DNA of 64,000 nucleotides from assembly GCA_902564565.1 (NCBI GenBank), contig CACFBW010000001.1:62001-126000 (forward strand), in the 5' to 3' direction. The notes beneath the pieces were generated by a model that saw only the letters and a program-made list of their open reading frames with translations, was not told the origin of the DNA and ran no database searches. The position numbers were made by a program, and so were the translations under genes. The DNA is from an uncultured Pelagibacteraceae bacterium (GTDB lineage Bacteria > Pseudomonadota > Alphaproteobacteria > Pelagibacterales > Pelagibacteraceae). This document shows positions 42,154 through 52,107 of the stretch, one piece after another. Position 1 is the first letter of the stretch, and each line of letters begins with the position of its first letter.

Positions 42154-43209
42154 ATGAAAAATCTAAAAAAAACATCATTTATCTTATCAATATTATCATT
42201 GTTAACCTTTTTTACACCAGTAAATGCTGAAATAAAGGTTGTAGCATCAATTAAACCAATACACTCATTAGCCAGTTATTTAATGGACGGTGTAAATAAA
42301 CCAGATTTAATAGTGGATGGATATGCTTCTCCACACGGTTTTGCCTTAAAGCCTTCACACGCAAAAATGTTACAAAATGCTGATCTTATATTTTGGGTAG
42401 GTGAAGATTTAGAAAATTTTTTAGAAAAACCATTAAATTCTATAGCAAAAAAAGCTGAAAAAATTGAGCTAATGGAGATTAAAGGATTGCAAAAACTAAA
42501 ATTTAGAGAAAGAAATATTTTTGATGGTCACGATGATCATGGACACAAAGAAGATGATCACGATGATCATGCTAAGAAAGAAGACGATCACGATGATCAC
42601 GGACATGATGACGAACATAAAGAAGACGGTCACGATGATCACGGACATGATGACGAACATAAAGAAGACGGTCACGATGATCATGGACATGAAGGTCATG
42701 CACATGGTGAGTATGACCCTCACATTTGGTTAGATCCCCAGAATGCAAAAATAATTTTAAATGAAATGGCAGAGCATTTAATTGAAAATGATCAAAAAAA
42801 TACTTCTGTATATAAAGCTAATTTAAATAAAGCTTTAAAAGACATTGATGGGTTATTAAAAAGTGTGAAATCTGAACTAAATAAAGATTTTAAATCTATT
42901 GTTTTCCATGATGCCTATCAATATTTTGAAGAGAGATTTAATGTGACTGTACTAGGCGCATTTACAGTTAATACAGACGTTATGCCAGGTGCAGAACAAT
43001 TATCTGAAATCAGAGAAATAATTGAACATGATAAAGTGAGTTGTGTATTTTCAGAACCTCAATTTAATCCTGATATAATTAATGCTGTTGCAAAAGATAT
43101 GAATATAAAAACTGGCGTTTTAGATCCATTAGGAGCTACTTTAAATCCAGGTAAAGATTTATATTTTGATTTGATTAGAAACATGTCTAAATCTTTCAAA
43201 GGCTGCTAA
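42154..43209 (+). CDS. znuA: zinc ABC transporter substrate-binding protein ZnuA with His/Asp-rich loop
   Basis: Signal peptide, SIKPIHSLASYLMDG, HGFALKPSHAKMLQNADLIFWVGEDLE, long HDDHGH-rich loop, YDPHIWLDP. Confidence 0.95.
   Translation: MKNLKKTSFILSILSLLTFFTPVNAEIKVVASIKPIHSLASYLMDGVNKPDLIVDGYASPHGFALKPSHAKMLQNADLIFWVGEDLENFLEKPLNSIAKKAEKIELMEIKGLQKLKFRERNIFDGHDDHGHKEDDHDDHAKKEDDHDDHGHDDEHKEDGHDDHGHDDEHKEDGHDDHGHEGHAHGEYDPHIWLDPQNAKIILNEMAEHLIENDQKNTSVYKANLNKALKDIDGLLKSVKSELNKDFKSIVFHDAYQYFEERFNVTVLGAFTVNTDVMPGAEQLSEIREIIEHDKVSCVFSEPQFNPDIINAVAKDMNIKTGVLDPLGATLNPGKDLYFDLIRNMSKSFKGC
42601..42684 (+). repeat. Two tandem 42-nt repeats coding GHDDEHKEDGHDDH in the ZnuA His-rich loop
   Basis: 42601-42642 and 42643-42684 differ only at the last base. 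Confidence 0.95.
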
Positions 43210-43251
43210 TTTAAAATTGATATTTAGTCCTAAATAATATCTAATGTCGGG

Positions 43252-44250
43252 ATGAGTTCAGTTTCCCTTACATTAGATGAAATTTTTGATTTAGCTAAAA
43301 AAACATTATTGGCTAATGGATGTGATGATGAAACAGCATCTATATTATCTGATTTAATTAGAAATGCAGAACGAGATGGTTCATTATCTCATGGTTTATT
43401 TAGACTACCTGCTTATGTCAGCGGTTTAAAAAGTGGAAAAATCAATGGCAAAGGAAAGCCAGAAGTTAAAAAGATTTCAGCATCTGTAATTAAAGTTCAA
43501 GGCAATAATTCCTTAGCTCCAGTTGTTTTAAACAAAGGTATTCCAGAATTAATAAAAGCAGCTAAAGAAAATGGAGTAGCTGTTTTAGCAATTAATAATT
43601 CTCATCACATGGCAGCTATGTGGCCCGAAACAGAAATGATTGCAGAGCAGGGTTTAGTTGCTTTTGCATGCACATCTTACAAACCTGCTGTTGCTCCTGC
43701 GGGTGCAATCAAACCATTATTTGGAACAAACCCAATTTCTTTTGCTTGGCCTAGACCTGGAAAAACTCCAGTAGTTTATGATATGGCAACTGCATCGATG
43801 GCAATGGGTGAAGTTCAAGTTGCTAAAAGAGAAGGGCACAAAGTTCCACTTGGTACTGGTTTAACTAAGGATGGTAAAGAAACAACTGATCCAGGTGCAA
43901 TAGCTGATGGAGGTGTACTACTTCCTTTTGGAGGCTATAAAGGTTCAGCAATAGCAATGATGGTAGAATTGATGGCAGGAGCTTTAGTTGGTGATAACTT
44001 TAGTTTTGAAACAGCTGCAAAAGATAAAAATGATGGAGGTCCACCAAGTGGGGGAGAGTTTATTTTAGCAATCTCTCCTGAAAAAACTTCCGGAAGTGAC
44101 TGGGCTAAACATGCAGATGAATTTTTTAATAAAATGAAATCAATGGATGGAGTTAGACTTCCAGGCGAAAGACGTCATAAGAATAGATTAGATAAAGGTC
44201 CAAGAAATATAAATGAAGAGTTAGTAAATAAAATTAAATCTTTAAGCTAA
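43252..44250 (+). CDS. Ldh/malate dehydrogenase 2-type NAD(P)-dependent oxidoreductase
   Basis: HGLFRLPAYVSGLKSGKINGKG, INNSHHMAAMWPETEMIAEQGLVAFACTS, PLFGTNPISFAWPR motifs. Confidence 0.88.
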   Translation: MSSVSLTLDEIFDLAKKTLLANGCDDETASILSDLIRNAERDGSLSHGLFRLPAYVSGLKSGKINGKGKPEVKKISASVIKVQGNNSLAPVVLNKGIPELIKAAKENGVAVLAINNSHHMAAMWPETEMIAEQGLVAFACTSYKPAVAPAGAIKPLFGTNPISFAWPRPGKTPVVYDMATASMAMGEVQVAKREGHKVPLGTGLTKDGKETTDPGAIADGGVLLPFGGYKGSAIAMMVELMAGALVGDNFSFETAAKDKNDGGPPSGGEFILAISPEKTSGSDWAKHADEFFNKMKSMDGVRLPGERRHKNRLDKGPRNINEELVNKIKSLS

Positions 44251-45018
44251 TTCAATTTCAATAGGTGTATGATCCGATGGTTTTTGTCTACCTCGTGGGA
44301 ATTTGTTTATTTTAACATCTTTAACAATATTTATTAATGAACTAGATACTAAAAAATGATCAATCCTCATTCCATTGTTTTTTTGCCAAGCACCACTAGT
44401 GTAATCCCAGAAAGTATATCCTTCTTTATCTGGATGTATAGATCTATAAGCATCATGAAAACCTAAGTTAATTAATTCCCTTAATTTTTTTCTAATTTCC
44501 AATCTAAACAACGCATCATTTTCATAATTTTTTGGGTTGTGCACATCTTCAGCTGAAGGAATTATATTAAAATCTCCACCTATAATTATATTTTCATTTT
44601 GTTTAGATAAAGATTTTAATTTTTTAATTAAACTATCTAACCAGTAAAGTTTATAAGTATATTTTTCAGTATCTACTGGATTTCCATTTGGAGTGTAAAT
44701 ATTTATTAAAGTTATATCTTTTTTTTTATGTTTTATTTCAGCAGAAATTATTCTTGATTGTTTATTTTTATCTTTAAAAATATCATTTTGAATATTATTT
44801 AATTTTTTCTTTGAAACAATAGCAACTCCATTATAACTTTTTTGTCCAAATACATAATTTTCATATTTTAATGATTTAATATCTTCATAAGGATAAGTTT
44901 CATCAGGAGTTTTGATTTCTTGCATCATCATTATATCAGGCGAAAATTTTTTTAAATATTCTTTAATATTTTCTATTCGTGCTCTTACTGAATTAACATT
45001 CCAGGAGCTAATTAACAT
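44242..45018 (-). CDS. xthA: exodeoxyribonuclease III family
   Basis: ISSWNVNSVRARIENIKEYLKKFSPDIMMMQEIK, GGDFNIIPS, SDHTPIEIEL; start set at internal ATG (MLISSWN). Confidence 0.92.
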   Translation of the reverse strand: MLISSWNVNSVRARIENIKEYLKKFSPDIMMMQEIKTPDETYPYEDIKSLKYENYVFGQKSYNGVAIVSKKKLNNIQNDIFKDKNKQSRIISAEIKHKKKDITLINIYTPNGNPVDTEKYTYKLYWLDSLIKKLKSLSKQNENIIIGGDFNIIPSAEDVHNPKNYENDALFRLEIRKKLRELINLGFHDAYRSIHPDKEGYTFWDYTSGAWQKNNGMRIDHFLVSSSLINIVKDVKINKFPRGRQKPSDHTPIEIELA

Positions 45019-45335
45019 TAAAGTGAGAATGATACACCGCAACCACAAGAAGATTTACTTTGTGGATTGTTTATTTTAAATGAGTTACCAATTAATTCTT
45101 CTGCATAGTCAACTTCAGATCCTTTCAATAGGTCTGCTGAATTTTTATCTATTAATATATTTTCATGTTTTAGATCATCTTCATTTTGATTTTGGTCGAA
45201 AGAAAAATCATATTGAAAACCTGAGCAACCACCACCTTTGATAGCGATTCTAAAAAAAGACCCTTTATCCTTAGTTGAAAGCAAATGATTGATTTGTTTT
45301 ATTGCTTTATCTGTAAATTTAATTTCTTTAATCAT
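45018..45335 (-). CDS. erpA: iron-sulfur cluster insertion protein (ErpA/IscA family)
   Basis: IKGGGCSGFQYDF and SSCGCGVSF cysteine motifs. Confidence 0.9.
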   Translation of the reverse strand: MIKEIKFTDKAIKQINHLLSTKDKGSFFRIAIKGGGCSGFQYDFSFDQNQNEDDLKHENILIDKNSADLLKGSEVDYAEELIGNSFKINNPQSKSSCGCGVSFSL

Positions 45336-45385
45336 ATTAGAACACTGCTATTACTAATATAATATTTATTTACCAAGTTTAAAGG

Positions 45386-46507
45386 ATGAAAAATTACTCA
45401 AAAATAGGACTATTTAAAAGTAAAGGTAGGCTTTTTAAGGAGCCAGTTAATCAATATAGAAGCCCATTTCAAAGAGATAGAGATAGAATAATCCACAGCG
45501 CATCATTTAGGAGGTTAAAACATAAAACTCAAGTCTTTGTTAACACAGGCGGCGATCATTACAGAACTAGAATTACTCACTCCCTTGAGGTGGCCCAGAT
45601 AGCTAGATCTATAACAAGATATTTAAATTTGAATGATGATCTAGCTGAAACATTAAGCTTAGCTCATGATTTAGGACACACACCTTTTGGTCATGCAGGA
45701 GAGGAAGCTTTAAATGAATGTATGATTAATCATGGTGGTTTTGATCATAATTTACAAACACTAAGAATAATTATGTTTCTTGAAAATAAATATTTAAAAT
45801 TTAAAGGCTTAAATTTAACATTAGAAACTATAGATGGTCTTTTAAAACATAATGGACCTTTTGAAAACCTTTCTAAGCTTAATAGGCTTATAGGTGTAAA
45901 AAATCTTAAAGGAAAAATCAATTTTTCAAAATTTCCATCATTGGAAGCGCAAATTGCTGCTATGTCAGATGACATTGCTTATAATAATCATGATATACAA
46001 GATGGAATACAAGCACAATTATTTACATTAAATGACTTAATAGAAATAGATTTTTTTAAACAAATTTTCAAATCTCACAAAAAAAATATAAAAGGAAAAA
46101 ATGAAGAAATTTTGATATATCAAATAATAAGAGATTCAATAGATTTAATGGTTAAAGATTTAATAAATAATACGATGAAAAATATAAAATATTTTAAAAT
46201 TAAAAGTTTAAATGATGTTTTTAATTCCCCAAGCACCATTGTAAGCTTTTCTAATAATTTTAAGTACATAGATAAAGAAATTAGGTTTTTTTTAAGATCC
46301 AAAATGTATGATAATGAAAAAGTGTTAATTAAAAACAACAAAGGAAAAAAAATAATTAAAACATTGTTTAAATTGATTTCAAAAAAAACAAACAAGTTTT
46401 TAAGTAGACGCAAATTTAATAAAAAAGAAAAATTTAGAGTTATTGCAGATTTTATATCTGGCATGACTGACAGATACGCAATAAATTTATATAATGATAA
46501 CAAATGA
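45386..46507 (+). CDS. dgt: deoxyguanosinetriphosphate triphosphohydrolase-like protein
   Basis: RDRIIHSASFRRLKHKTQVF, RITHSLEVAQIAR, AHDLGHTPFGHAGE HD motifs. Confidence 0.93.
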   Translation: MKNYSKIGLFKSKGRLFKEPVNQYRSPFQRDRDRIIHSASFRRLKHKTQVFVNTGGDHYRTRITHSLEVAQIARSITRYLNLNDDLAETLSLAHDLGHTPFGHAGEEALNECMINHGGFDHNLQTLRIIMFLENKYLKFKGLNLTLETIDGLLKHNGPFENLSKLNRLIGVKNLKGKINFSKFPSLEAQIAAMSDDIAYNNHDIQDGIQAQLFTLNDLIEIDFFKQIFKSHKKNIKGKNEEILIYQIIRDSIDLMVKDLINNTMKNIKYFKIKSLNDVFNSPSTIVSFSNNFKYIDKEIRFFLRSKMYDNEKVLIKNNKGKKIIKTLFKLISKKTNKFLSRRKFNKKEKFRVIADFISGMTDRYAINLYNDNK

Positions 46508-48238
46508 ACATATTTGATCTTTATTTAGAAAAAATTATAAAAATACTCAAACAAGCTAATAAAAATAAAACTATTGAAATTCCTGAAATATTAAATGGTA
46601 TTAATGTAGACATACCTCCGCCACAATTTAATTGTGACATATCCACAAATGTTGCAATGGTTTTGGCTAAGATAAATAAAAAACCTCCTACAGATATTGC
46701 TAATCAATTAGTAGATTTGATTAAAAAGAATGACAATCAAATTGATGATATTACAATTGCGAAACCAGGCTTTATAAATATTAAATTTAAAAACACATTT
46801 TGGAATGTTTTTTTAAAAGAAGCAATCTCTGATGGTAAAAATTTTGGTATAAATAAAAAAATTAATAAAAAAAAATATCTAATTGAATTTGTTTCTGCAA
46901 ATCCAACGGGTCCACTCCACGTTGGTCATTGTCGAGGGGCAATATTAGGCGACGTTTTGTCTAACTTGTTATTATTTAATAATCACAATGTTAGTAAAGA
47001 ATATTATGTTAATGACTATGGGAACCAAATACTGCTTTTTTCTAAATCTGTTTATTTCAGAGCAAGAGAAATTCTTAATAAAGAGCCCTTTCCAAAAGAT
47101 AATCCGGATTTATATCCTGGTGATTATATTATTGATATTGCAAAAAAACATTATTAAAAATAATAAAAATTTAACTTTCGATGATTTTAATAAAATATCA
47201 ACAAAACTTACAAGGCTATCTGTTGAAGAGTCTTTAAAATTAATAAAATTTAATCTTAAAAATCTAGGTATAGTTCACGATAAGTTTGTTAATGAAACAG
47301 GTATTGTTAACAATAATGAAGTAGAAAAAACCATTAAAAAACTTAAAAAAAATAATTATGTTTATGATGGTAAAATTAAAGCTCCCGAAAATGAAAAAAG
47401 TTCTCAATGGGTAGAAAGAGATCAGCTATTATTTAGATCAACAGATTTTGGTGATGACAAAGATAGACCATTACAAAAAGCAGACAAAACGTGGACTTAT
47501 TTTGCTAGCGATGTTGCTTATCATAACAACAAGCTTGAAAGAAAATATGATGTTTTAATTAATATTTTAGGCGCAGATCACGCTGGATATATAAAAAGAA
47601 TTACTTCTGCAGTTGAGGCGATTTCAGGAAAAAAAAATCAACTTATTTGTAAAGTAAGTCAACTTGTTAAATTAATTAAAGATGGAAAACCATTTAAAAT
47701 GTCTAAAAGAAAAGGTGACTATATAACAATTGAAGATTTAATTAATGAAGTTGGAAAAGATGCAACAAGATTTATAATGTTAAACAGAAGTAGTGATGTT
47801 GAATTAGACTTTGATTTTTCAAAAGTTAAAGAAAAATCAAGAGACAATCCACTTTATTATGTTCAGTATTGCTATACAAGAATTTCATCTGTTTTTAGAA
47901 ATGTAGGAATGAAAATTGAAGACAAGATAAAGGTAAAAAATTATGATTTTAATTATAAAAAAGAAGAAATAAAAATTCTTAAAAAAATTTCTGAATGGCC
48001 AAGATGTATAGAAACAGCTTCAAATAAATTGGAACCACATAGAATACCTGTTTATTTATATGAGTTAGCTTCAGAATTTCACTCATATTGGAATATGGGA
48101 AAAGAAGATGAAAGCAAAAGATTTATTGCATCTGATAAAAAAATATCAAATGATAAACTTGTATTTCTTAAAGTAGTTTCAAATGTAATTAAATCAGGAA
48201 TGCAAATATTAAATGTTGAAACACCAGAAAAAATGTGA
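46504..48238 (+). pseudogene. argS: arginyl-tRNA synthetase, frame interrupted at an A7 run (47142-47148)
   Basis: EFVSANPTGPLHVGHCRGAILGDVL in frame 1; stops at 47157; continues in ORF 46988-48238 (FKMSKRKGDYITIEDLI). Removing one A joins the frames as DIAKNIIKNNKNLTFDDF. Likely not a true pseudogene since ArgS is essential. Confidence 0.9.
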
Positions 48239-48498
48239 TGTTTAAAGAACTTAAGTATGTATTTTACTTATTGGTAATTTTTTTATTTATATTTTTAAGT
48301 GGAAAATTTTATTTTTCAGACCAAAATAAAAAAAATTACTATAGATCTGTTAATTCATTAGAGAAAAAAATTAATATTTATTCATCAAATTTACCAATAT
48401 TAAAAAATGATACAAATGATGTTATAGAATATGTGGAAAATAAAGTTTCTAAAAATAAAAAAAAATATCATTTTTGGAAATTGCTAGAAAATGATTAA
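48235..48498 (+). CDS. small membrane protein of unknown function
   Basis: 87-aa ORF with one N-terminal TM, overlapping argS stop and nagZ start. Confidence 0.55.
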   Translation: MMFKELKYVFYLLVIFLFIFLSGKFYFSDQNKKNYYRSVNSLEKKINIYSSNLPILKNDTNDVIEYVENKVSKNKKKYHFWKLLEND

Positions 48499-49441
48499 AA
48501 ATAGAAGAGCATTTATTACAGGTTTAAAGTCTGCGTCATTAACTGATAAAGAAAAAAAATTTTTAAAAAAATTTAAACCATGGGGTGTGATTGTTTTTTC
48601 AAGAAATATCAAATCTTTTGATCAATTAAATAAACTTATTAATGATATTAAAAAAATATTTAATGACATCAATTATCCAATTCTTATTGATGAAGAAGGA
48701 GGCAGAGTTAACCGTTTAAAAAAACTATTTGATACAAGTGTTTTTACAGGAAGTTTTTTTGGCAAAACATATAAAAAAGATATAAAAAAATTTTATTTAT
48801 ATTACAGAATATATTCTAAACAAATTTCCTATATATTAAAGAGCTTTGGAATTAATATAAACACTGTTCCCGTTTTAGATGTTAGAAGAAAAAAATCGAA
48901 TAATATTATTGGAGATAGATCATTTGATTTTGACCCTAAGATTGTTAGTAAAATTGGAACCTTTTGCATAGATGAATTTACAAAAAATAAAATTGGAACT
49001 GTCATCAAACATATACCTGGTCATGGATTAGCTAAAGTTGATAGTCACAAATATACCCCAGTAGTTAAAGAGAAATTTAATATACTAAATAAAATGGATT
49101 TTTATCCGTTTAAAAATAAAAAATGTTTTTTTGCAATGACAGCACATATTGTTTATCAAGATATTGATAAATTTAATACAGCGACGCACTCTAAAAAAGT
49201 GATAAATTTAATTAGAAACAAAATAAATTTTAAAAACTTAATAATATCCGACGATATATCTATGAAAGGCCTAAAATTCTCAATTGAGGAAAATACAAAA
49301 AAAGCATTTAGTGCAGGTTGTAATCTTGTATTACATTGTAATGGTAAATTCAAAGAAATGATGATTGTTGCAAGAAACTCGCCTAAGGTTAATAAATTTA
49401 TAATTACAAAAACGTCACAATTTTATAAAATTTTAAGTTAA
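48491..49441 (+). CDS. nagZ: beta-N-acetylhexosaminidase (NagZ-like, GH3)
   Basis: ILIDEEGGRVNRLKK, KHIPGHGLAKVDSHKYTPVV motifs. Confidence 0.92.
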   Translation: MIKNRRAFITGLKSASLTDKEKKFLKKFKPWGVIVFSRNIKSFDQLNKLINDIKKIFNDINYPILIDEEGGRVNRLKKLFDTSVFTGSFFGKTYKKDIKKFYLYYRIYSKQISYILKSFGININTVPVLDVRRKKSNNIIGDRSFDFDPKIVSKIGTFCIDEFTKNKIGTVIKHIPGHGLAKVDSHKYTPVVKEKFNILNKMDFYPFKNKKCFFAMTAHIVYQDIDKFNTATHSKKVINLIRNKINFKNLIISDDISMKGLKFSIEENTKKAFSAGCNLVLHCNGKFKEMMIVARNSPKVNKFIITKTSQFYKILS

Positions 49442-49449
49442 TATTTGTT

Positions 49450-50190
49450 ATGCAAAATTACGATTCTGATCAATTTAAAGTAAATTTAAGCCAGTATAAT
49501 GGACCGCTAGATGTTTTGCTGGATCTTGCTAAATCACAAAAAGTAAATTTAGAAAATATATCTATAACAAAACTAGCTGATCAATTTCATGAGTTCATTA
49601 CAAAAGCCAAAAATATTAATTTAGAAATTGCTTCTGAATATTTATTAATGGCAACTTGGTTAGCATATTTAAAATCTAAATTATTATTACCTGAGTCTGA
49701 TGATGAGGAATTTAAAGCGAGTGAAGTGGCTGAAAAATTAAAATTGCAGTTAAAAAAATTAGAATTAATAAGATTGCTCTCTGACCAGATGCTTAAAAGA
49801 AAACGATTAGGCAAGGATGTTTATATGAGAAGCATGAAAGGTAGAATAAAATCAATTTATAATAGTACTTACTCTTTAACACTATATGAACTTTTAAAAA
49901 GCTATGCGACAATTATTATGACAAAAGATTATCTAAGAATTAACATTCCTAGATTACCAGTATTTTCAACAGAAGAAGGAATCAAAACTATTAAAAAATT
50001 TATTTCCAATTTGGCAAATTGGAAAAATATTGAAGATTTAATTCCTAAAAATTTTAAATCTGAAAAAAATTCTAAACGTACAGGTAAAGCAGGAATTTTT
50101 GCTGGATCTTTAGAATTAGTGAAGGAGGGTAATTTAATAATAAAACAAGAAAAATTATTTTCTGATATATTTATTAAACAAAAAAAATGA
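49450..50190 (+). CDS. scpA: segregation and condensation protein A
   Basis: YNGPLDVLLDLAKSQKVNLENISITKLADQF, SEYLLMATWLAYLKSKLLLP. Confidence 0.95.
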   Translation: MQNYDSDQFKVNLSQYNGPLDVLLDLAKSQKVNLENISITKLADQFHEFITKAKNINLEIASEYLLMATWLAYLKSKLLLPESDDEEFKASEVAEKLKLQLKKLELIRLLSDQMLKRKRLGKDVYMRSMKGRIKSIYNSTYSLTLYELLKSYATIIMTKDYLRINIPRLPVFSTEEGIKTIKKFISNLANWKNIEDLIPKNFKSEKNSKRTGKAGIFAGSLELVKEGNLIIKQEKLFSDIFIKQKK

Positions 50191-50877
50191 GTAAAACAAA
50201 AAAGAATAATGTTGTAAATTTTCCAGAAAAACTTAATTCTGGCGATAGAGAAGTGGAGGCTATAGTTTTTGCAGCAGCAGAACCGCTTGATATCGAAACT
50301 ATAGAGTCTAGAGTTTCGAAGAAAGTTGATGTGTTAAAAACTTTGGAAAAATTACAAAAATTTTATGCAAACAGAGGCTTTAATTTAATTTGTATTTCAA
50401 AAAAATGGTCATTTAGAACTGCAGAAAACTTATCAAATTTGATGTCACAACAAAAAAAATGTTGAAAAGAAACTTTCTAAAGCCGCAATCGAGACTCTTG
50501 CAATTATTGTTTATCACCAACCTGTTACTCGTGCTGAAATTGAAGAAATTCGTGGAGTTGCTTTTGGCACAAATACTTTAGAAATTTTAATGGAATTAGA
50601 TTGGGTAAAACCTCATGGGCGAAAAGATGTTCCAGGTAGACCAATTCAGTATATAACCACAGATAACTTTCTTAGTCATTTCAGTCTTAAAAAATTATCC
50701 GACCTACCTACTGTTGATGAACTTGGATCCGCAGGTTTGATTGACAGCGCCAACATTGATTCTTCCATTTTTGGAACCGGTAAATTTTATCAAGAAACAC
50801 AAGAAGAGAAAAAAGAAAATATCTATTCAAACATAGATGAAATGTTGAGTAGTACCTTAAAAAATGAAGACAAATAG
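50187..50877 (+). pseudogene. scpB: segregation and condensation protein B, frame interrupted at an A8 run (50452-50459)
   Basis: Frame 1 VEAIVFAAAEPLDIETIESRV...; stops at 50465; removing one A continues NVEKKLSKAAIETLAIIVYHQPVTRAEIEEIRGVAFGTNTLEILMELDWVKPHGRKDVPGRP. May be a sequencing indel or recoding. Confidence 0.88.
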
Positions 50878-50922
50878 CAAAAGAAACTTTGAATTATTAA
50901 TTTAAAAAGGTTATAAATAGTT

Positions 50923-51126
50923 ATGAGTATAGGTTTTTGGCAAATAGCAGTTGTTGTAATACTAGTTGTTCTTTTGTTTGGAAGAGGAAAAATATCTAGC
51001 CTAATGGGCGATGTAGCAAAAGGTATAAAGAGTTTCAAAAAAGGTATGGCTACCGACACTACTGATGATTCAGAGCCAAAAAACATTTCAGAAAACAATC
51101 AAGACTCAAATAATAATAAAGAGTAA
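50923..51126 (+). CDS. tatA: twin-arginine translocase subunit TatA
   Basis: [40 protein letters not shown]. Confidence 0.95.
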   Translation: MSIGFWQIAVVVILVVLLFGRGKISSLMGDVAKGIKSFKKGMATDTTDDSEPKNISENNQDSNNNKE

Positions 51127-51131
51127 TTCCG

Positions 51132-51356
51132 ATGCCACAAATCGGCTGGTTTGAGATATTAATCGTTGTAGGAATAGCAATTGTAGTCATTGGACCTAAA
51201 GATTTTCCTATAATGTTAAAAAAAATAGGCTCTTGGATTGGAACCGCAAAAAGATACATAAATCAAATACAACAAGAAGTCACAATACTTGATGAAAATG
51301 AGAATGAAAATAATGAAAAAAAAATAACAAACAAAGGTGAAAATGAAAAAGAGTGA
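51132..51356 (+). CDS. tatB: twin-arginine translocase subunit TatB
   Basis: MPQIGWFEILIVVGIAIVVIGPKDFPIMLKKIGSWIG. Confidence 0.92.
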   Translation: MPQIGWFEILIVVGIAIVVIGPKDFPIMLKKIGSWIGTAKRYINQIQQEVTILDENENENNEKKITNKGENEKE

Positions 51357-52107
51357 AAACGAAGGTGGATTCATTTCTCATCTTGTAGAATTAAGAGAGA
51401 GATTGATACACTCCATTATATTTCTGTTTGTTTTTTTTATAATTTGTTACTTTTTTGCAGAATATTTGTATGGATTTTTAGTTGATCCATATTCAAAAGC
51501 TGTAATGAATGATGGTACTGAAAGAAGGTTAATTTTTACAGCACTCCAAGAAACATTTTTGACTTACATTAAAGTTTCTTTTTTTGCAGCTTTTTTTGTT
51601 ACATGTCCTTTTATATTGATGCAGATATGGAAATTTATTGCACCAGGCTTGTATAAACATGAAAAGTCTGCAATTTTACCTTATCTAGTTTTGACTCCTA
51701 TTTTATTTTTTCTTGGAGGTATGCTTGTTTATTACTTGATTATGCCCTTAGCAATTAAGTTTTTTTTATCATTTGAATCAACAGGGCTGAATACAAATTT
51801 ACCAATTCAATTAGAGGCAAAAGTAAACGAGTATTTATCATTAGTCATGAAATTAATTTTTGCATTTGGTTTAAGTTTTCAACTTCCCGTGGTTTTAAGC
51901 TTGTTAGCAAGAGTTGGTGTAGTCGATTCTCAATTTTTAAAAGAAAGAAGAAAATATGTTGTTGTAATTATATTTACGGCTGCAGCAATACTCACGCCTC
52001 CTGATCCTGTAACACAAATTGGTTTGGCTATACCTCTTTTAATTTTATATGAATTATCTATATTTTCTGTAAATATAATTGAAAAAAAAGTAAAAAATAA
52101 TGCATAA
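51337..52107 (+). CDS. tatC: twin-arginine translocase subunit TatC
   Basis: FISHLVELRERLIHSI, six TM segments, ILTPPDPVTQ. Confidence 0.96.
   Translation: MKMKKSENEGGFISHLVELRERLIHSIIFLFVFFIICYFFAEYLYGFLVDPYSKAVMNDGTERRLIFTALQETFLTYIKVSFFAAFFVTCPFILMQIWKFIAPGLYKHEKSAILPYLVLTPILFFLGGMLVYYLIMPLAIKFFLSFESTGLNTNLPIQLEAKVNEYLSLVMKLIFAFGLSFQLPVVLSLLARVGVVDSQFLKERRKYVVVIIFTAAAILTPPDPVTQIGLAIPLLILYELSIFSVNIIEKKVKNNA

Noticed and set aside
42541-42690. Regularly spaced repeats that might suggest a CRISPR-like array
   Set aside because: Direct 42-nt units with no spacers, in frame inside ZnuA
42496-42733. Overlapping ORFs on both strands in the znuA His-rich region (75 aa minus, 70 aa plus)
   Set aside because: By-products of the low-complexity GAT/CAC repeat; znuA explains the region
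46120-46503. 127-aa antisense ORF in dgt
   Set aside because: Hydrophobic shadow ORF typical of the reverse strand of Lys/Asn/Ile-rich genes
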